Of a stretch of DNA of 64,000 nucleotides, positions 52,863 to 63,953 are shown piece after piece. Positions within the stretch are counted from its first letter, which is position 1, and each line of letters begins with the position of its first letter. Below the pieces are notes generated by a model. It saw nothing but the letters and a program-made list of their open reading frames with translations, made no database searches and was not told where the DNA came from. Source of the DNA: Prochlorococcus sp. AG-402-K22 (lineage in GTDB: Bacteria > Cyanobacteriota > Cyanobacteriia > PCC-6307 > Cyanobiaceae); the NCBI GenBank assembly GCA_003216755.1, contig QCIJ01000002.1, positions 62,001 through 126,000 on the forward strand, given 5' to 3'. The translations under genes were made by a program, and so were the position numbers.

Positions 52863-54212
52863 TCAAGATTTCTTTCTTTTCCAATTTTCTATATTTACTT
52901 GCTTAGTTCTTGAGATTGCTAATGAATTATTTTTGGAATCTTTGGTGATAACTGATCCAGCTCCTGTTGTAACTGATTCCCCGAGATTTATTGGCGCTAC
53001 AAATACTGTATTTGCTCCAATACTGGAATTCTTACCAATTTTTGTTTGGTATTTTTTCTGACCATCAAAATTTGCAGTAATAGTTCCTGCTCCAACATTT
53101 GTAGATCTTCCAATAATAGAATCGCCAATATAACTTAAATGGTTTACTTTAGATTCTTCATCTAGTTGACTATTTTTAATTTCAACAAAATTACCTATTT
53201 TGCTATAAGAAGATATTTTGGAATTAGGTCTTATGTGACTATAAGGGCCAATTTTTATATTATCCAATATCTGAGAAGCATTAACAGTAGAGTTTGAAAT
53301 TTCGCAATGTAATCCCACCTTAGAATTCTCAATAAAAGTATTCGGACCGATAATGCAATGACTATCTATTTTGGTACTTCCCCTTATATGGGTATTAGCC
53401 TCTATAATCACATCCTTACCAATTTCAGCTTCTTCACTGATTGAACAACTTGCTTTATTTATAAAAGTTACACCATTAAGCATATGCTTCTCTTTAATTG
53501 AATTCTGAATAATTTCCTCGCACTCTGATAGTTGAATTCTGTTATTAATTCCTTGAAGCTCTCCACTATCCTCTATCTCTAGGCTTAAGGAATTCTTTAA
53601 CAAAGATACTGTATCTGTTAAGTAAATTTCTTTTTGATTATTATTGCTTTGTAAGTTATTAATTATTTCTGACAAGTTATCCCAGTTAAAACAGTAAACG
53701 CCTGCATTTATTAATGGATTTTCTCGTTCTAGATCGTTGCAATCTTTATCTTCAACAATTTTCTCAATAAAATCCCCTTTCAAAAAAACTCTTCCATATC
53801 CATGAGGATTTTTTTTCTTTGTAGTAATTAAAGAAACATCAGCATTTTTTGAATCGTGTAAACATAAAAGTCTTTTTAGAGTTTTAGGCCTTATGAGTGG
53901 CACATCACCGTTCAATACCAAAAGTGTCCCTTCATGTTTTTTTACTTCTCTACAAAGTATCTGTATAGCATGACCGGTTCCTGATTGAGGTTCTTGAATA
54001 ACAACATGGATTTTTTTATCGTTTGGGATAGACTTTTCCACTTCTTTTGATTTGTGTCCTGTAATTATAAAAATTTGATCAGGTTTTAATTGAACACATG
54101 AATTAATTACTCTTTGAAGAAGACTTTTGCCAGAAATTTTATGTAAAACTTTTGGCAATGAGCTTTCCATCCTAGTGCCCTTGCCTGCAGCTAATATCGC
54201 AACACTTAACAT
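52863..54212 (-). CDS. glmU: Bifunctional GlcNAc-1-P uridyltransferase / GlcN-1-P acetyltransferase
   Basis: [35 protein letters not shown], left-handed beta-helix repeats, [21 protein letters not shown]. Confidence 0.96.
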   Translation of the reverse strand: MLSVAILAAGKGTRMESSLPKVLHKISGKSLLQRVINSCVQLKPDQIFIITGHKSKEVEKSIPNDKKIHVVIQEPQSGTGHAIQILCREVKKHEGTLLVLNGDVPLIRPKTLKRLLCLHDSKNADVSLITTKKKNPHGYGRVFLKGDFIEKIVEDKDCNDLERENPLINAGVYCFNWDNLSEIINNLQSNNNQKEIYLTDTVSLLKNSLSLEIEDSGELQGINNRIQLSECEEIIQNSIKEKHMLNGVTFINKASCSISEEAEIGKDVIIEANTHIRGSTKIDSHCIIGPNTFIENSKVGLHCEISNSTVNASQILDNIKIGPYSHIRPNSKISSYSKIGNFVEIKNSQLDEESKVNHLSYIGDSIIGRSTNVGAGTITANFDGQKKYQTKIGKNSSIGANTVFVAPINLGESVTTGAGSVITKDSKNNSLAISRTKQVNIENWKRKKS

Positions 54213-54237
54213 GTTTATTTGAAATCCTTATTTAAAT

Positions 54238-55143
54238 CTAACTCTTAACGGATAACTTCGTCATTCCCCACTTCTCTCTCCATTTATTTGTAGATAATAG
54301 ATTTGATAATAATTGCTCATCTAATCTATTCTTAATTATATCGTCTTTACTTGAGTTTAAATCTTTATCTCTGTATGGAATACTAGCTTTAGTTAAGAGA
54401 TGTTCCTCTTCCAATAAAGATAACCTTTCAAAATTGGAATTGGATTTCAATTTATTCTCATCGAATTTTGATATTGCGATAGTTCCCTGACTCCATAAAG
54501 TTCTGTTATTAAATCTTGGTTTAATAGTGAAAATCTCTAATCCAAGATTTCTTAATGTCTTTCTTACTGCAGCTGAAGAAGAATAAGTTATTAAATAACC
54601 TTGAGAATTGAGCTTTTCTGTTACTTTAGATAAAAATTCAATTGTCCATACTTGTGGGCATTTTTGAGGAGAAAAACCATCTAAATATATCAGATCGAAT
54701 TTAATAGATGAAGGAATAATGTTAATTTTTTCTCTAGCATCACCCCACAAAAGACTACATTTAAAAAATTGATCCTCAAAGTAATCCTTCCGATATAGTG
54801 ATTCAAATATTGTTTTGACTTTTGGAGCCCATAATTTCAGGTAAGATTCATTTCGAAGCGAATATTCAAGAGGCTTTTTATCAATCTCTAAAGCATACAA
54901 ATTCAAATTCGATTTTTGTTTAATTAATTCATTTAATAAAGAAGCGGAATTGTATCCTAGACCAAAACATATATCCAAAACATTAAGAGATTTACCCTTA
55001 AATCTTTGTAAATTAGAGGGAGCTGTAAACTTTAATTTTGTTTCCTCCAATGCTCCTAATAAGCTATGGAAATTCTCTTGAAAAAATACACTTTTTAAAG
55101 AGTAACTCCCATCTTTAGTTAAAACTTCAATTAATTCAGACAC
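54238..55143 (-). CDS. MnmC-like (DUF752) SAM-dependent methyltransferase
   Basis: LNVLDICFGLGYNSASLL, IYLDGFSPQKCPQVWTIEFLSKV; no FAD oxidase domain. Confidence 0.8.
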   Translation of the reverse strand: MSELIEVLTKDGSYSLKSVFFQENFHSLLGALEETKLKFTAPSNLQRFKGKSLNVLDICFGLGYNSASLLNELIKQKSNLNLYALEIDKKPLEYSLRNESYLKLWAPKVKTIFESLYRKDYFEDQFFKCSLLWGDAREKINIIPSSIKFDLIYLDGFSPQKCPQVWTIEFLSKVTEKLNSQGYLITYSSSAAVRKTLRNLGLEIFTIKPRFNNRTLWSQGTIAISKFDENKLKSNSNFERLSLLEEEHLLTKASIPYRDKDLNSSKDDIIKNRLDEQLLSNLLSTNKWREKWGMTKLSVKS

Positions 55144-55154
55144 AAACTTTTTAA

Positions 55155-55170
55155 GTTAGTTAGTTAGTTA
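55155..55170. repeat. (GTTA)4 tetranucleotide repeat spanning the aroA stop
   Basis: ttaaGTTAGTTAGTTAGTTAgttt read directly. Confidence 0.95.
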
Positions 55171-56476
55171 GTTTGGCAAGCTCTTCCCAAAATGTTGGAT
55201 ACGAGACGCTAGCAGCATCCGCTCTCTTGATTTTGGAGGTCCCTTTGGCGAGAAGTGAAGCAATAGCAAGACTCATTGCTACTCTATGATCCGTCTCACT
55301 ATCTACGTCCGCACAATGAAATTTTGATTGACCATATATAATTAGCCCATCCTCTTTTTCTGTTATTTCAGCACCGAATTTGTGTAACTGTCTTGCCATG
55401 ACTTTTAATCGATCTGTTTCCTTAACTCTTAATTCTTGTGCATCCTTAATTTCAGAAACTCCGTTACAAAAACAGGCAGCTACAGTAAGAATAGGGATTT
55501 CATCTATAAGTTTTGGGAGAATATCTCCTTCAATAGTGAATGATTTTAAATTATCTGCAGTCTTAACTTTAATAGATCCAATGGGTTCTCCTGCAATCGT
55601 CGATTTATTTAAAATTTCATAATCGCAACCCATGGAATCCATTACATTTAAAATCCCTGTTCTAGTGGGATTTAATCCGACATTCTGAATTAAAATCTCC
55701 GAATTTGGAACGATAGATGCAGCAATCATCCAAAAGGAAGCAGAGCTTATGTCTCCAGGGATTAATATTCTTTGACCAATTAGGTTACCCCCTGACTTTA
55801 TTACTACATTCCTTCCTAATTCTCCCCTGATATCAATATCTGCTCCAAATGCTTTTAACATTCTTTCAGTATGGTCTCTTGAAGATGCTGGCTCAATAAC
55901 AGAAGTGGTTCCAGAAGCTTTAAGGCCTGCCAATAATATTGCGGATTTCACTTGAGCACTCGCCACAGGGGTTCCAATAACACATCCTTTAAGCTTATTC
56001 CCATCAATTGAGATCGGAGCTTTGTTCCCTTTCTCTCTACCAAAAATTTTGCCACCCATCAAAGATAGTGGTTTGCCCACTCTACCCATTGGCCTTTCAT
56101 TAAGAGAATCATCCCCTGTTAAGATAAAATTCTTATCTTCTTGACCGGCTAATAACCCCATTAATAATCGCATGGTGGTTCCGGAATTCCCACAATTAAG
56201 AATTTCTTTAGGCTCTTTTAATCCATCAAGACCCAATCCTGAAATCTTAAAAGGCTCATCTTTTTTTATTTCTGGTATGTTTACACCTAATTTTCTAAGA
56301 CAATCAGCAGTTGAAAGCGGATCTTCAGAATGTAAAAACCCCTCAATAGTAGTTTCACCCTTAGCAATACTTCCAATTATCAAAGCTCTATGAGAGATTG
56401 ATTTGTCTCCAGGTACTTTTATTTTTCCTTTTAAATTAACTCCACCTTTTATTGTGCGGATATTATTCATTTTCAA
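55160..56476 (-). CDS. aroA: 3-phosphoshikimate 1-carboxyvinyltransferase
   Basis: [51 protein letters not shown]. Confidence 0.97.
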   Translation of the reverse strand: MKMNNIRTIKGGVNLKGKIKVPGDKSISHRALIIGSIAKGETTIEGFLHSEDPLSTADCLRKLGVNIPEIKKDEPFKISGLGLDGLKEPKEILNCGNSGTTMRLLMGLLAGQEDKNFILTGDDSLNERPMGRVGKPLSLMGGKIFGREKGNKAPISIDGNKLKGCVIGTPVASAQVKSAILLAGLKASGTTSVIEPASSRDHTERMLKAFGADIDIRGELGRNVVIKSGGNLIGQRILIPGDISSASFWMIAASIVPNSEILIQNVGLNPTRTGILNVMDSMGCDYEILNKSTIAGEPIGSIKVKTADNLKSFTIEGDILPKLIDEIPILTVAACFCNGVSEIKDAQELRVKETDRLKVMARQLHKFGAEITEKEDGLIIYGQSKFHCADVDSETDHRVAMSLAIASLLAKGTSKIKRADAASVSYPTFWEELAKLTN

Positions 56477-56501
56477 ATTAATACTGGATAAGATTTTACA
56501 A

Positions 56502-56563
56502 ATTCAAAGTAGGTATATTTTATCAATAAGTTTGTGTTTAAAAAAAAATATTCAAAGTAAGTA
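56502..56563 (+). promoter_or_regulatory. Two direct repeats ATTCAAAGTA[G/A]GTA in the aroA/comB intergenic region
   Basis: ATTCAAAGTAGGTA at 56502-56515 and ATTCAAAGTAAGTA at 56550-56563; 13/14 identical, 48 nt start to start. Confidence 0.5.
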
Positions 56564-56572
56564 ACTGTTTTC

Positions 56573-56578
56573 TATAAT
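56573..56578 (+). promoter_or_regulatory. Candidate -10 box (TATAAT) for comB
   Basis: Exact TATAAT, 18 nt before the comB TTG. Confidence 0.4.
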
Positions 56579-56595
56579 AAATCTAGTAAAAGGAC

Positions 56596-57330
56596 TTGAT
56601 CATTAATCTTACTTATTATCACGTTGCAAAAGATGTTCCAGAAATAAATCCTGATGTTGCAGTTGTTATTGATGTTTTAAGAGCAACGACTACAATTTCT
56701 TGGGCTTTAAAAAATGGCGCTGACTCAATACAAGTTTTTGCAGATTTAGATTTATTGAAAGAAACCGCAATTAAGTGGAAAGCAGAGGAGAGACTAATGC
56801 TTGGAGAGAGAGGCGGGAAGACTATCGAGGGTTTTGATTTAGGCAATTCTCCTTTATCAGTTACAAATAAAATTGTTAATGGTAAAAGACTATTTATGAG
56901 TACCACAAATGGGACCAAATCATTGCAAAAAGTTCAAGATGCAAAACATTTATTTGCTATGGGACTTCCAAATAGAAAAGCAGTAGCCGAAAAAATTATT
57001 TCATTAAATAGTGAAAATGTTTTAATACTAGGTAGTGGTTGGGAAGGCTCATATTCACTTGAGGATTCTTTAGCTGCTGGTGCTTTAGCCTCTTACTTGG
57101 AAAAGAACTGTGATTTTGAAATTAATATTAAGAATGATGAATTACAGGCTGCTTTGGCACTATGGGATTTTTGGAAAAATGATATTTTGAAATGTCTAAA
57201 AACAGCAACCCATGGCAAAAGATTGACAAGTCTTGGAGATTATGAGGATGATTTTAAATGTTGTTCTGAACTTGATTGCTTAGATATTGTTCCTGCTCAA
57301 GTTGAAAGAGGTGTGATTCGTGCCTCATGA
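56596..57330 (+). CDS. comB: 2-phosphosulfolactate phosphatase
   Basis: AVVIDVLRATTTISWALKNGAD, GERGGKTIEGFDLGNSP, TTNGTKSL. Confidence 0.9.
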   Translation: MIINLTYYHVAKDVPEINPDVAVVIDVLRATTTISWALKNGADSIQVFADLDLLKETAIKWKAEERLMLGERGGKTIEGFDLGNSPLSVTNKIVNGKRLFMSTTNGTKSLQKVQDAKHLFAMGLPNRKAVAEKIISLNSENVLILGSGWEGSYSLEDSLAAGALASYLEKNCDFEINIKNDELQAALALWDFWKNDILKCLKTATHGKRLTSLGDYEDDFKCCSELDCLDIVPAQVERGVIRAS

Positions 57331-57360
57331 TTTACGAATTGATTCACTAGGAGTAAGTTC

Positions 57361-58188
57361 TTGACTGATTTTTTGGTAGCAGCGTTGCAAATAACAAGTA
57401 CTTCAAATGTTGAAGCAAATTTTGCTGAAGCTGAAGAACAGATCGAATTAGCTTCTAGAAGAGGTGCTGAGTTAATAGGATTGCCTGAGAATTTTGCCTT
57501 TTTAGGAGAAGATGATGAAAAACTTAGATTAGCTTCTGAATTGTCAATAAAGTGTACAAACTTCCTCAAAACTATGTCACAAAGATATCAAGTTTTTCTT
57601 TTGGGGGGAGGATATCCTGTTCCTGCTGGTGATAACTCTCATACTTTTAACAGGTCTGCACTATTTGGGAAAGATGGACAGATTTTGGCAAAATACGACA
57701 AAATACATTTATTTGATGTTGATTTGCCAGATGGAAATTTGTATAAGGAATCATCTACTATTTTATCCGGGGAGGAATATCCACCTGTCGTAGATGTTCC
57801 AGGTTTATGCAAAGTAGGATTATCAATTTGTTACGACGTTAGATTTCCTGAACTTTATAGATATTTGTCTTCGAATGGTGCAGATTTAATTATGATTCCC
57901 GCAGCTTTTACAGCATTTACTGGGAAAGATCACTGGCAAATACTTCTACAAGCAAGAGCTATTGAGAATACTGCCTATGTGGTTGCTCCTGCTCAAACTG
58001 GGATTCATTATGGTAGAAGACAAAGTCATGGTCATGCAATGGTAATTGATCCATGGGGCACTGTTTTGTCTGATGCTGGAAAAACTCAAGGCGCTGCAAT
58101 AGCTCCTGCTGATAAAGAAAGAGTAAAGAAAATTAGAGAGCAGATGCCAAGCCTTAAACATAGAAAAAACAAATTGTTTTCGAACTAA
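57361..58188 (+). CDS. Carbon-nitrogen hydrolase (nitrilase superfamily)
   Basis: LIGLPENFAFLG, YDKIHLFDVDLP, VGLSICYDVRFPELYR (E-K-C triad). Confidence 0.93.
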   Translation: MTDFLVAALQITSTSNVEANFAEAEEQIELASRRGAELIGLPENFAFLGEDDEKLRLASELSIKCTNFLKTMSQRYQVFLLGGGYPVPAGDNSHTFNRSALFGKDGQILAKYDKIHLFDVDLPDGNLYKESSTILSGEEYPPVVDVPGLCKVGLSICYDVRFPELYRYLSSNGADLIMIPAAFTAFTGKDHWQILLQARAIENTAYVVAPAQTGIHYGRRQSHGHAMVIDPWGTVLSDAGKTQGAAIAPADKERVKKIREQMPSLKHRKNKLFSN

Positions 58189-59273
58189 TGTCAAAGTTTT
58201 TGAATAATAAACTTTTTCGTTATTTAGCTGTTTTTTTATTTTTAAATTCTGCGATTCTCCCAGTAAAATCTTCAAGTGCACTAGCGGCATGGGCTTTAAA
58301 AGGTAATGGTATTTTAGAATTAAGAACTAAATCTAATACAAATTTAAAAGCATATTTTCAGAAAGCTAACCAAATATATGGTGATAGATTTTGGGTAGAT
58401 TTCCCTGGAGAATTAAAAAATCCAAGAAAAATAAAAGGTAATGGCCCAATAAAAGAAATTAGATTGGGTAAACCAAGCAAGGGCAAAACAAGACTAGTAA
58501 TTGAATTCAAGGAGGAAACTTATTTGGCCCCTTTGACTTGGAGAATGGTTGGCTTAGATGAAAATAGGTGGAAAATTAAACTATTTTCACCAAAATATTC
58601 GTTTTCGAAAATAGGTGAGGGCTTTGTTGGGAAGAAAATAAGAAATTTTAAAGAAAATCAAAGCTCAAATCACATGAGGAAAAAAGCTCATAATTTTTTG
58701 CAGTTACCAAACGTAAAACAAAATAAATTTTCTGTTGTTATAGATCCAGGGCATGGAGGGCCTGATCCAGGAGCAATAGGTATTGGTGGGATTAGAGAAA
58801 CAGATGTTGTACTAGAGGTTTCCAAAATAGTTCAAAAGTTACTTTCTGAAAAAGGTGTTAAAGCTATTTTAACCAGAAAAAATGAAGTTAATTTGGATTT
58901 GCCTCCTAGGGTTTCCTTTGCTAACAAAACTGATGCGGATATCTTCGTAAGTATTCATGCGAATGCCTCAAGAGGGAAAAGGCGGGATATTAATGGTTTA
59001 GAAACCTTTTACTTTAGAGGTTGGAGAGGTAGATTACTGGCCAAGAAAATTCAAAAACAAATTTTAAGAGTTTCCCCTGGCAGTCCTGATCGAGGCGTTA
59101 AGCAAGGTAGATTTTATGTAATTAAAAATACTAAGATGCCTGCAGTTCTTGTTGAAATTGGATTTTTAACAGGAAGATTAGATGCAAGAAGATTAGAAAA
59201 AGCTGCTCATCGTAAAAGAGTAGCTTTTTCAATTGCAAAAGGCATACTTGAATATCTTTCTAAAGTAGGGTGA
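58188..59273 (+). CDS. N-acetylmuramoyl-L-alanine amidase
   Basis: AMIN-like N-terminus; VVIDPGHGGPDPGAIG, VSIHANAS, VLVEIGFLT. Confidence 0.93.
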   Translation: MSKFLNNKLFRYLAVFLFLNSAILPVKSSSALAAWALKGNGILELRTKSNTNLKAYFQKANQIYGDRFWVDFPGELKNPRKIKGNGPIKEIRLGKPSKGKTRLVIEFKEETYLAPLTWRMVGLDENRWKIKLFSPKYSFSKIGEGFVGKKIRNFKENQSSNHMRKKAHNFLQLPNVKQNKFSVVIDPGHGGPDPGAIGIGGIRETDVVLEVSKIVQKLLSEKGVKAILTRKNEVNLDLPPRVSFANKTDADIFVSIHANASRGKRRDINGLETFYFRGWRGRLLAKKIQKQILRVSPGSPDRGVKQGRFYVIKNTKMPAVLVEIGFLTGRLDARRLEKAAHRKRVAFSIAKGILEYLSKVG

Positions 59274-60064
59274 AAATTAAAGTAGGTATATTTGATAGTG
59301 GTATAGGAGGTTTTACTATCCTTAATTCTTTACTAAAAACACGTAAGGATGTTGAAGTTATTTATTTGGCTGATACAAAAAGAATTCCTTTTGGAAATAA
59401 AAATTATAAAGAGATAAGAGTCATTGCAGAAGAAATTTGTTGTTTTTTTGAAGATAAGAATTTGGATGCACTTTTAATAGCTTGTAACACTACAAATGCA
59501 TGTGCACTTGATATTTTAAAAAATAACTTAAGGACCCCTTGTTTTGACCTTATAAACTCAGTATCTGAAATAGTTAATAAAAAAATAATTGGTGTCTTGG
59601 CAACGCAAACAACAATCAGATCATCATTTTATAAAAATGCAATAAATTCTAAAAAAGAAAATTTGAAAATATTACAACAAGAATGTCCAGAATTTGTACC
59701 AGAAATTGAAAAAGAGAGGATCAATTTTAATAAGTTAAATTATCTTGCGGATTCGTATTTAAGACCACTTTTAAATGAAAATATTGAAGAACTAATACTT
59801 GGGTGTAGCCATTATCCTTTAATTTTTGACTTTTTAAGAAAAAAAATAGATTCAAATATAAAAATTATTGATCCATCGGAAGCGTTAATAAAAAAATTCA
59901 ATGAAGCTTTTATAATTTCTAAAACTGAATGCTATGAAAGTATTTCTTACGATAATGTAGATTTTTTTGTAACTTCAAAAAAAGATGAATTTACCAAAAA
60001 AGTAAAATTTTGGCTTGAAATTAATAAAGAAATTAGCGTTGTTAACCTCCGAAGCAATGTTTGA
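59270..60064 (+). CDS. murI: Glutamate racemase
   Basis: VGIFDSGIGGFTIL, LLIACNTTNACAL, LILGCSHYPLI; GTG start overlapping the amidase stop. Confidence 0.94.
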   Translation: MKIKVGIFDSGIGGFTILNSLLKTRKDVEVIYLADTKRIPFGNKNYKEIRVIAEEICCFFEDKNLDALLIACNTTNACALDILKNNLRTPCFDLINSVSEIVNKKIIGVLATQTTIRSSFYKNAINSKKENLKILQQECPEFVPEIEKERINFNKLNYLADSYLRPLLNENIEELILGCSHYPLIFDFLRKKIDSNIKIIDPSEALIKKFNEAFIISKTECYESISYDNVDFFVTSKKDEFTKKVKFWLEINKEISVVNLRSNV

Positions 60065-60091
60065 TTACTTAATATATAAAAGAGGTCAATC

Positions 60092-61063
60092 ATGAACACA
60101 GTAACAGAACTACTACAACCAGTTGAAAATGATCTTGATGATCTTATTCTTGAGCTGAAAAATCTAATAGGGGCTGGTCATCCAATTCTTCAAGCCGCAG
60201 CGGAACATCTTTTCAGTGCGGGAGGAAAAAGACTGAGACCGGGGATTGTTTTGTTAATTTCAAAAGCTATATCTCCTGAATTTAGTTTAAAAAGTAAACA
60301 TAAAAGGCTCGCTGAAATAACTGAAATGATTCATACAGCTTCATTAGTCCATGATGATGTTGTTGATGAAGCCTCCACAAGAAGAGGTGTAGATACTGTT
60401 CATAGCAGATTTAATACTAGAGTTGCTGTTTTGGCAGGTGATTTTTTATTCGCTCAAGCAAGTTGGCACTTAGCAAACCTTGATAATGTCAAAGTGGTTA
60501 AATTACTTAGCAGAGTAATAATGGATTTAGCTGAAGGTGAAATTAAACAAAATTTAAATAGATTCGATTCGGCTCAATCTTTTTCAAAATACATAAACAA
60601 AAGTTACTGTAAAACTGCATCTTTAATTGCTAATAGTTGTAAAGCAGCAGGGGTTTTAAGTGATCTTAACGATGAGAAGTTAAACTCGTTATATGATTTT
60701 GGTAAAAATATTGGCCTAGCTTTTCAAGTTGTAGATGACATACTTGACTTTACTGGGAACGATAAACAACTAGGAAAACCTGCTATAAGTGATCTTGCTA
60801 GTGGGTATCTTACTGCACCAGTTTTATATGCCTTAGAGGAGAATAAGAAATTGTCTGTTCTCATAAATAGAGAACTTGCTGAAAAAGATGATTTAGATAA
60901 TGCTCTTAATATCATTATGAATTCTAAAGCAATTAAAAGCTCTAGGAAATTAGCTGAGGATTTTGCAATGAGTTCTAAAGAAGCAATTCTATGGCTTCCT
61001 GACTCAGAGTACAAAAGAGCGTTAATGGCTTTACCGGAATTTGTTCTTGGCCGTCTTTATTAA
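60092..61063 (+). CDS. All-trans polyprenyl (solanesyl-type) diphosphate synthase
   Basis: LVHDDVVDEASTRRG and FQVVDDILDFTG Asp-rich motifs. Confidence 0.92.
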   Translation: MNTVTELLQPVENDLDDLILELKNLIGAGHPILQAAAEHLFSAGGKRLRPGIVLLISKAISPEFSLKSKHKRLAEITEMIHTASLVHDDVVDEASTRRGVDTVHSRFNTRVAVLAGDFLFAQASWHLANLDNVKVVKLLSRVIMDLAEGEIKQNLNRFDSAQSFSKYINKSYCKTASLIANSCKAAGVLSDLNDEKLNSLYDFGKNIGLAFQVVDDILDFTGNDKQLGKPAISDLASGYLTAPVLYALEENKKLSVLINRELAEKDDLDNALNIIMNSKAIKSSRKLAEDFAMSSKEAILWLPDSEYKRALMALPEFVLGRLY

Positions 61064-61155
61064 ATTTATTAAAAAGAGTTTTCAGCTAAATTAATATTAA
61101 AATTTTTGAAAACGATAATTTTTTCGTCTAAGTTTATTAAGCATCAATTTATTTA

Positions 61156-63138
61156 ATGTCATTAGATAAAAAAAATTCAATTAATAACATCCTTGAAGAA
61201 AATAGAATTTTCCCTCCATCAAAAAAATTTACAGAAAACTCAAATATTAGTACTCAAGAAGAATTACTAGGTCTTAAAAAACAAGCATCAAATAATCCTA
61301 TTCAATTTTGGGAATCTTTTGCAAAATCTGAATTAGATTGGTTTGAACCATTTCAAACTGTTTTAGATAGTGATAACTCCCCCTTTGTAAAGTGGTTTAA
61401 AGAAGGGAAAATCAATATTACATATAATTGTTTAGATAGGCATATAAAAAAAGGGCTTGGAGGAAAGACTGCACTTATATGGGAAGGTGAACCTGGAGAC
61501 AGCAAAAAATATACCTATGAAGAACTTTTAAAAGAAGTATGCAAAGCTGCTAATGCATTAAAAGCAATTGGAGTAAAAAAAGGAGATTTGGTATGTATTT
61601 ATATGCCAATGATTCCTGAGGCAATGTTTTCGATGCTAGCTTGTGCAAGAATTGGCGCGCCCCATTCAGTTGTTTTTGGGGGATTTTCTTCAGAAGCTTT
61701 AAAAGATAGATTAATTGATGGCAATGCTAGATTTGTTGTTACTGCAGATGGTGGCTTTAGAAAAGATAAGGTAATTGAGCTTAAGCAAGCAGTCGATGCA
61801 GCAATTGAAAATGGGGCAGAGAAAGTTGTTGAAAAAGTTGTTGTTGTTCAAAGAACTAAAAAAAATATTTCTATGGTTGATGGTAGAGATTTTTGGTGGC
61901 ACGACTTATTAAGTGATCAAAAAGATCAGTGTGAACCAGAAATAATGAACAGCGAAGATAGACTTTTTATTCTTTACACTTCAGGTTCTACTGGAAAACC
62001 AAAAGGTGTGGTTCACACTACAGGTGGTTATAATCTTTGGTCCCATTTGACATTTAAGTGGATTTTTGATTTAAAAGATGATGATATTTATTGGTGTACT
62101 GCCGATGTTGGCTGGATTACAGGCCATAGTTATATAGTTTATGGGCCCCTATCTAATGGCGCTACCACCTTTATGTATGAGGGGGTTCCAAGACCTTCTA
62201 ATTTAGGAGCTTTTTGGGAAATTGTTCAGAAATATAAGGTCTCGATTTTTTACACTGCTCCAACAGCAATAAGAGCTTTTATGAAGTCTGGACGTGAAAT
62301 TCCTGACAAATATAATCTAGATAGTCTTAGACTTTTGGGAACTGTTGGAGAGCCAATCAATCCTGAAGCATGGATGTGGTATAGAGATGTTATTGGGAAA
62401 AATAAATGCCCTATAGTGGATACTTGGTGGCAAACTGAAACTGGTGGTGTGATGATAAGTCCTTTGCCTGGAGTTGTTCCGACAAAGCCGGGATCGGCTA
62501 CTTTTCCTCTGCCAGGGATCGAAGTTGAAATTGTCGATAAGAATGGAGATAAGGTTAAAGAGAACGAGGGTGGTTATTTAATTATTAAGAAACCATGGCC
62601 AGGAATGATGAGAACAATTCACGGAAATTCAGAAAGATATTTGGAGAGTTATTGGGAATATATTTCCTTTAAAGGAGAAAAAAATGTTTATTTTGCTGGC
62701 GATGGAGCACGCATTGATGAAGATGGATATATATGGATTATGGGAAGAGTTGATGATGTCATAAGTGTTTCAGGACATCGGTTAGGAACAATGGAAATAG
62801 AATCTGCTTTGGTTAGTCATAAATCAGTTGCAGAGTCTGCAGTCGTTGGCAGAAAAGATGATTTAAAAGGTGAAGTTATAGTTGCTTTTGTATCTCTAGA
62901 GAAAGACGTAAACAGTTCTTCAGAATTAGTAGAGAATTTAAAGAAACATGTTGTTAATGAAATTGGAATTATTGCAAAGCCTGAAAAAATTATAATTTCT
63001 GACTCTCTTCCGAAAACTCGTAGTGGAAAAATTATGAGAAGAATTTTAAGATCTTTGGCTGCTGGAGAAAAAATTAGTGGTGATATAAGTACTCTTGAAG
63101 ATAGTTCTGTTTTGGAAAAGCTGAAAGAATTATCCTAA
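61156..63138 (+). CDS. acs: Acetyl-CoA synthetase
   Basis: [43 protein letters not shown]. Confidence 0.97.
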   Translation: MSLDKKNSINNILEENRIFPPSKKFTENSNISTQEELLGLKKQASNNPIQFWESFAKSELDWFEPFQTVLDSDNSPFVKWFKEGKINITYNCLDRHIKKGLGGKTALIWEGEPGDSKKYTYEELLKEVCKAANALKAIGVKKGDLVCIYMPMIPEAMFSMLACARIGAPHSVVFGGFSSEALKDRLIDGNARFVVTADGGFRKDKVIELKQAVDAAIENGAEKVVEKVVVVQRTKKNISMVDGRDFWWHDLLSDQKDQCEPEIMNSEDRLFILYTSGSTGKPKGVVHTTGGYNLWSHLTFKWIFDLKDDDIYWCTADVGWITGHSYIVYGPLSNGATTFMYEGVPRPSNLGAFWEIVQKYKVSIFYTAPTAIRAFMKSGREIPDKYNLDSLRLLGTVGEPINPEAWMWYRDVIGKNKCPIVDTWWQTETGGVMISPLPGVVPTKPGSATFPLPGIEVEIVDKNGDKVKENEGGYLIIKKPWPGMMRTIHGNSERYLESYWEYISFKGEKNVYFAGDGARIDEDGYIWIMGRVDDVISVSGHRLGTMEIESALVSHKSVAESAVVGRKDDLKGEVIVAFVSLEKDVNSSSELVENLKKHVVNEIGIIAKPEKIIISDSLPKTRSGKIMRRILRSLAAGEKISGDISTLEDSSVLEKLKELS

Positions 63139-63857
63139 TCAGATTCATCAATTAAATTGCAAATCTTTTTTATAGTATTTTTTTTGAATTCGTCATCGGC
63201 CCAGTCTCCCAAAAAATTTTCTCTTAGGCCTGCGCTTGCAATTATAGTGTGTGTACCTTTTAACATTACCCCCTTAGAATTATCTTCTTTTCTTGCTTTA
63301 AGACAAGAAAATAATTTATCTGTTTGATCTAATTCGTCTGAGTTGAATTTTATTAGGAAGTTATTTTTTTGATTATATGTTCTTCTAATTAATCGCAGAG
63401 TTCTTTCAGGGCTTGGGCTGAATTCACTATTGAATTCTAATTTTTGAGAAATTTGTTTCAATAATGGAATTGATTTGTTAGCACTAAAGTTATTAAAACT
63501 AATTGATATAAATTTTTCGCAATTTCTTCCACCATCAGGGGAAATTAGATGAAGTTTGCAGCCTAGGCTATGACCAATTCTTATTGAAGGAATTGATGCT
63601 CCTATTCTCTTGGATAAAGATATTCGACAATTCTTGAAATCCTTCCATGCTTTAATAGCAAGTTGTTGGTGATCAAATTGTGGAGTGTATTCATATGCAT
63701 GTACTGCATAGTTTTTATTAATTAAACTCTCTATGAATCTTCTATAAGTTAAATCTGGCTTATAAGCTAGATAACTTCCACCAATAAATTCCACAATTTT
63801 TTTAGGATTTGAAGGCCAATAACAAAAATTGTTAAATTGATATTTTGTAAAAGTCAT
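63135..63857 (-). CDS. DUF1350-family protein (alpha/beta hydrolase-like)
   Basis: [37 protein letters not shown]. Confidence 0.8.
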   Translation of the reverse strand: MTFTKYQFNNFCYWPSNPKKIVEFIGGSYLAYKPDLTYRRFIESLINKNYAVHAYEYTPQFDHQQLAIKAWKDFKNCRISLSKRIGASIPSIRIGHSLGCKLHLISPDGGRNCEKFISISFNNFSANKSIPLLKQISQKLEFNSEFSPSPERTLRLIRRTYNQKNNFLIKFNSDELDQTDKLFSCLKARKEDNSKGVMLKGTHTIIASAGLRENFLGDWADDEFKKNTIKKICNLIDESD

Positions 63858-63953
63858 CTTTCGTAAACTAAGAATGTTTCAAAATTATTTTCTAATCATG
63901 TTTCTTAATTTATATTAATTTAAGAGAAATTTTTATTAAATGCGTCAAGATAA

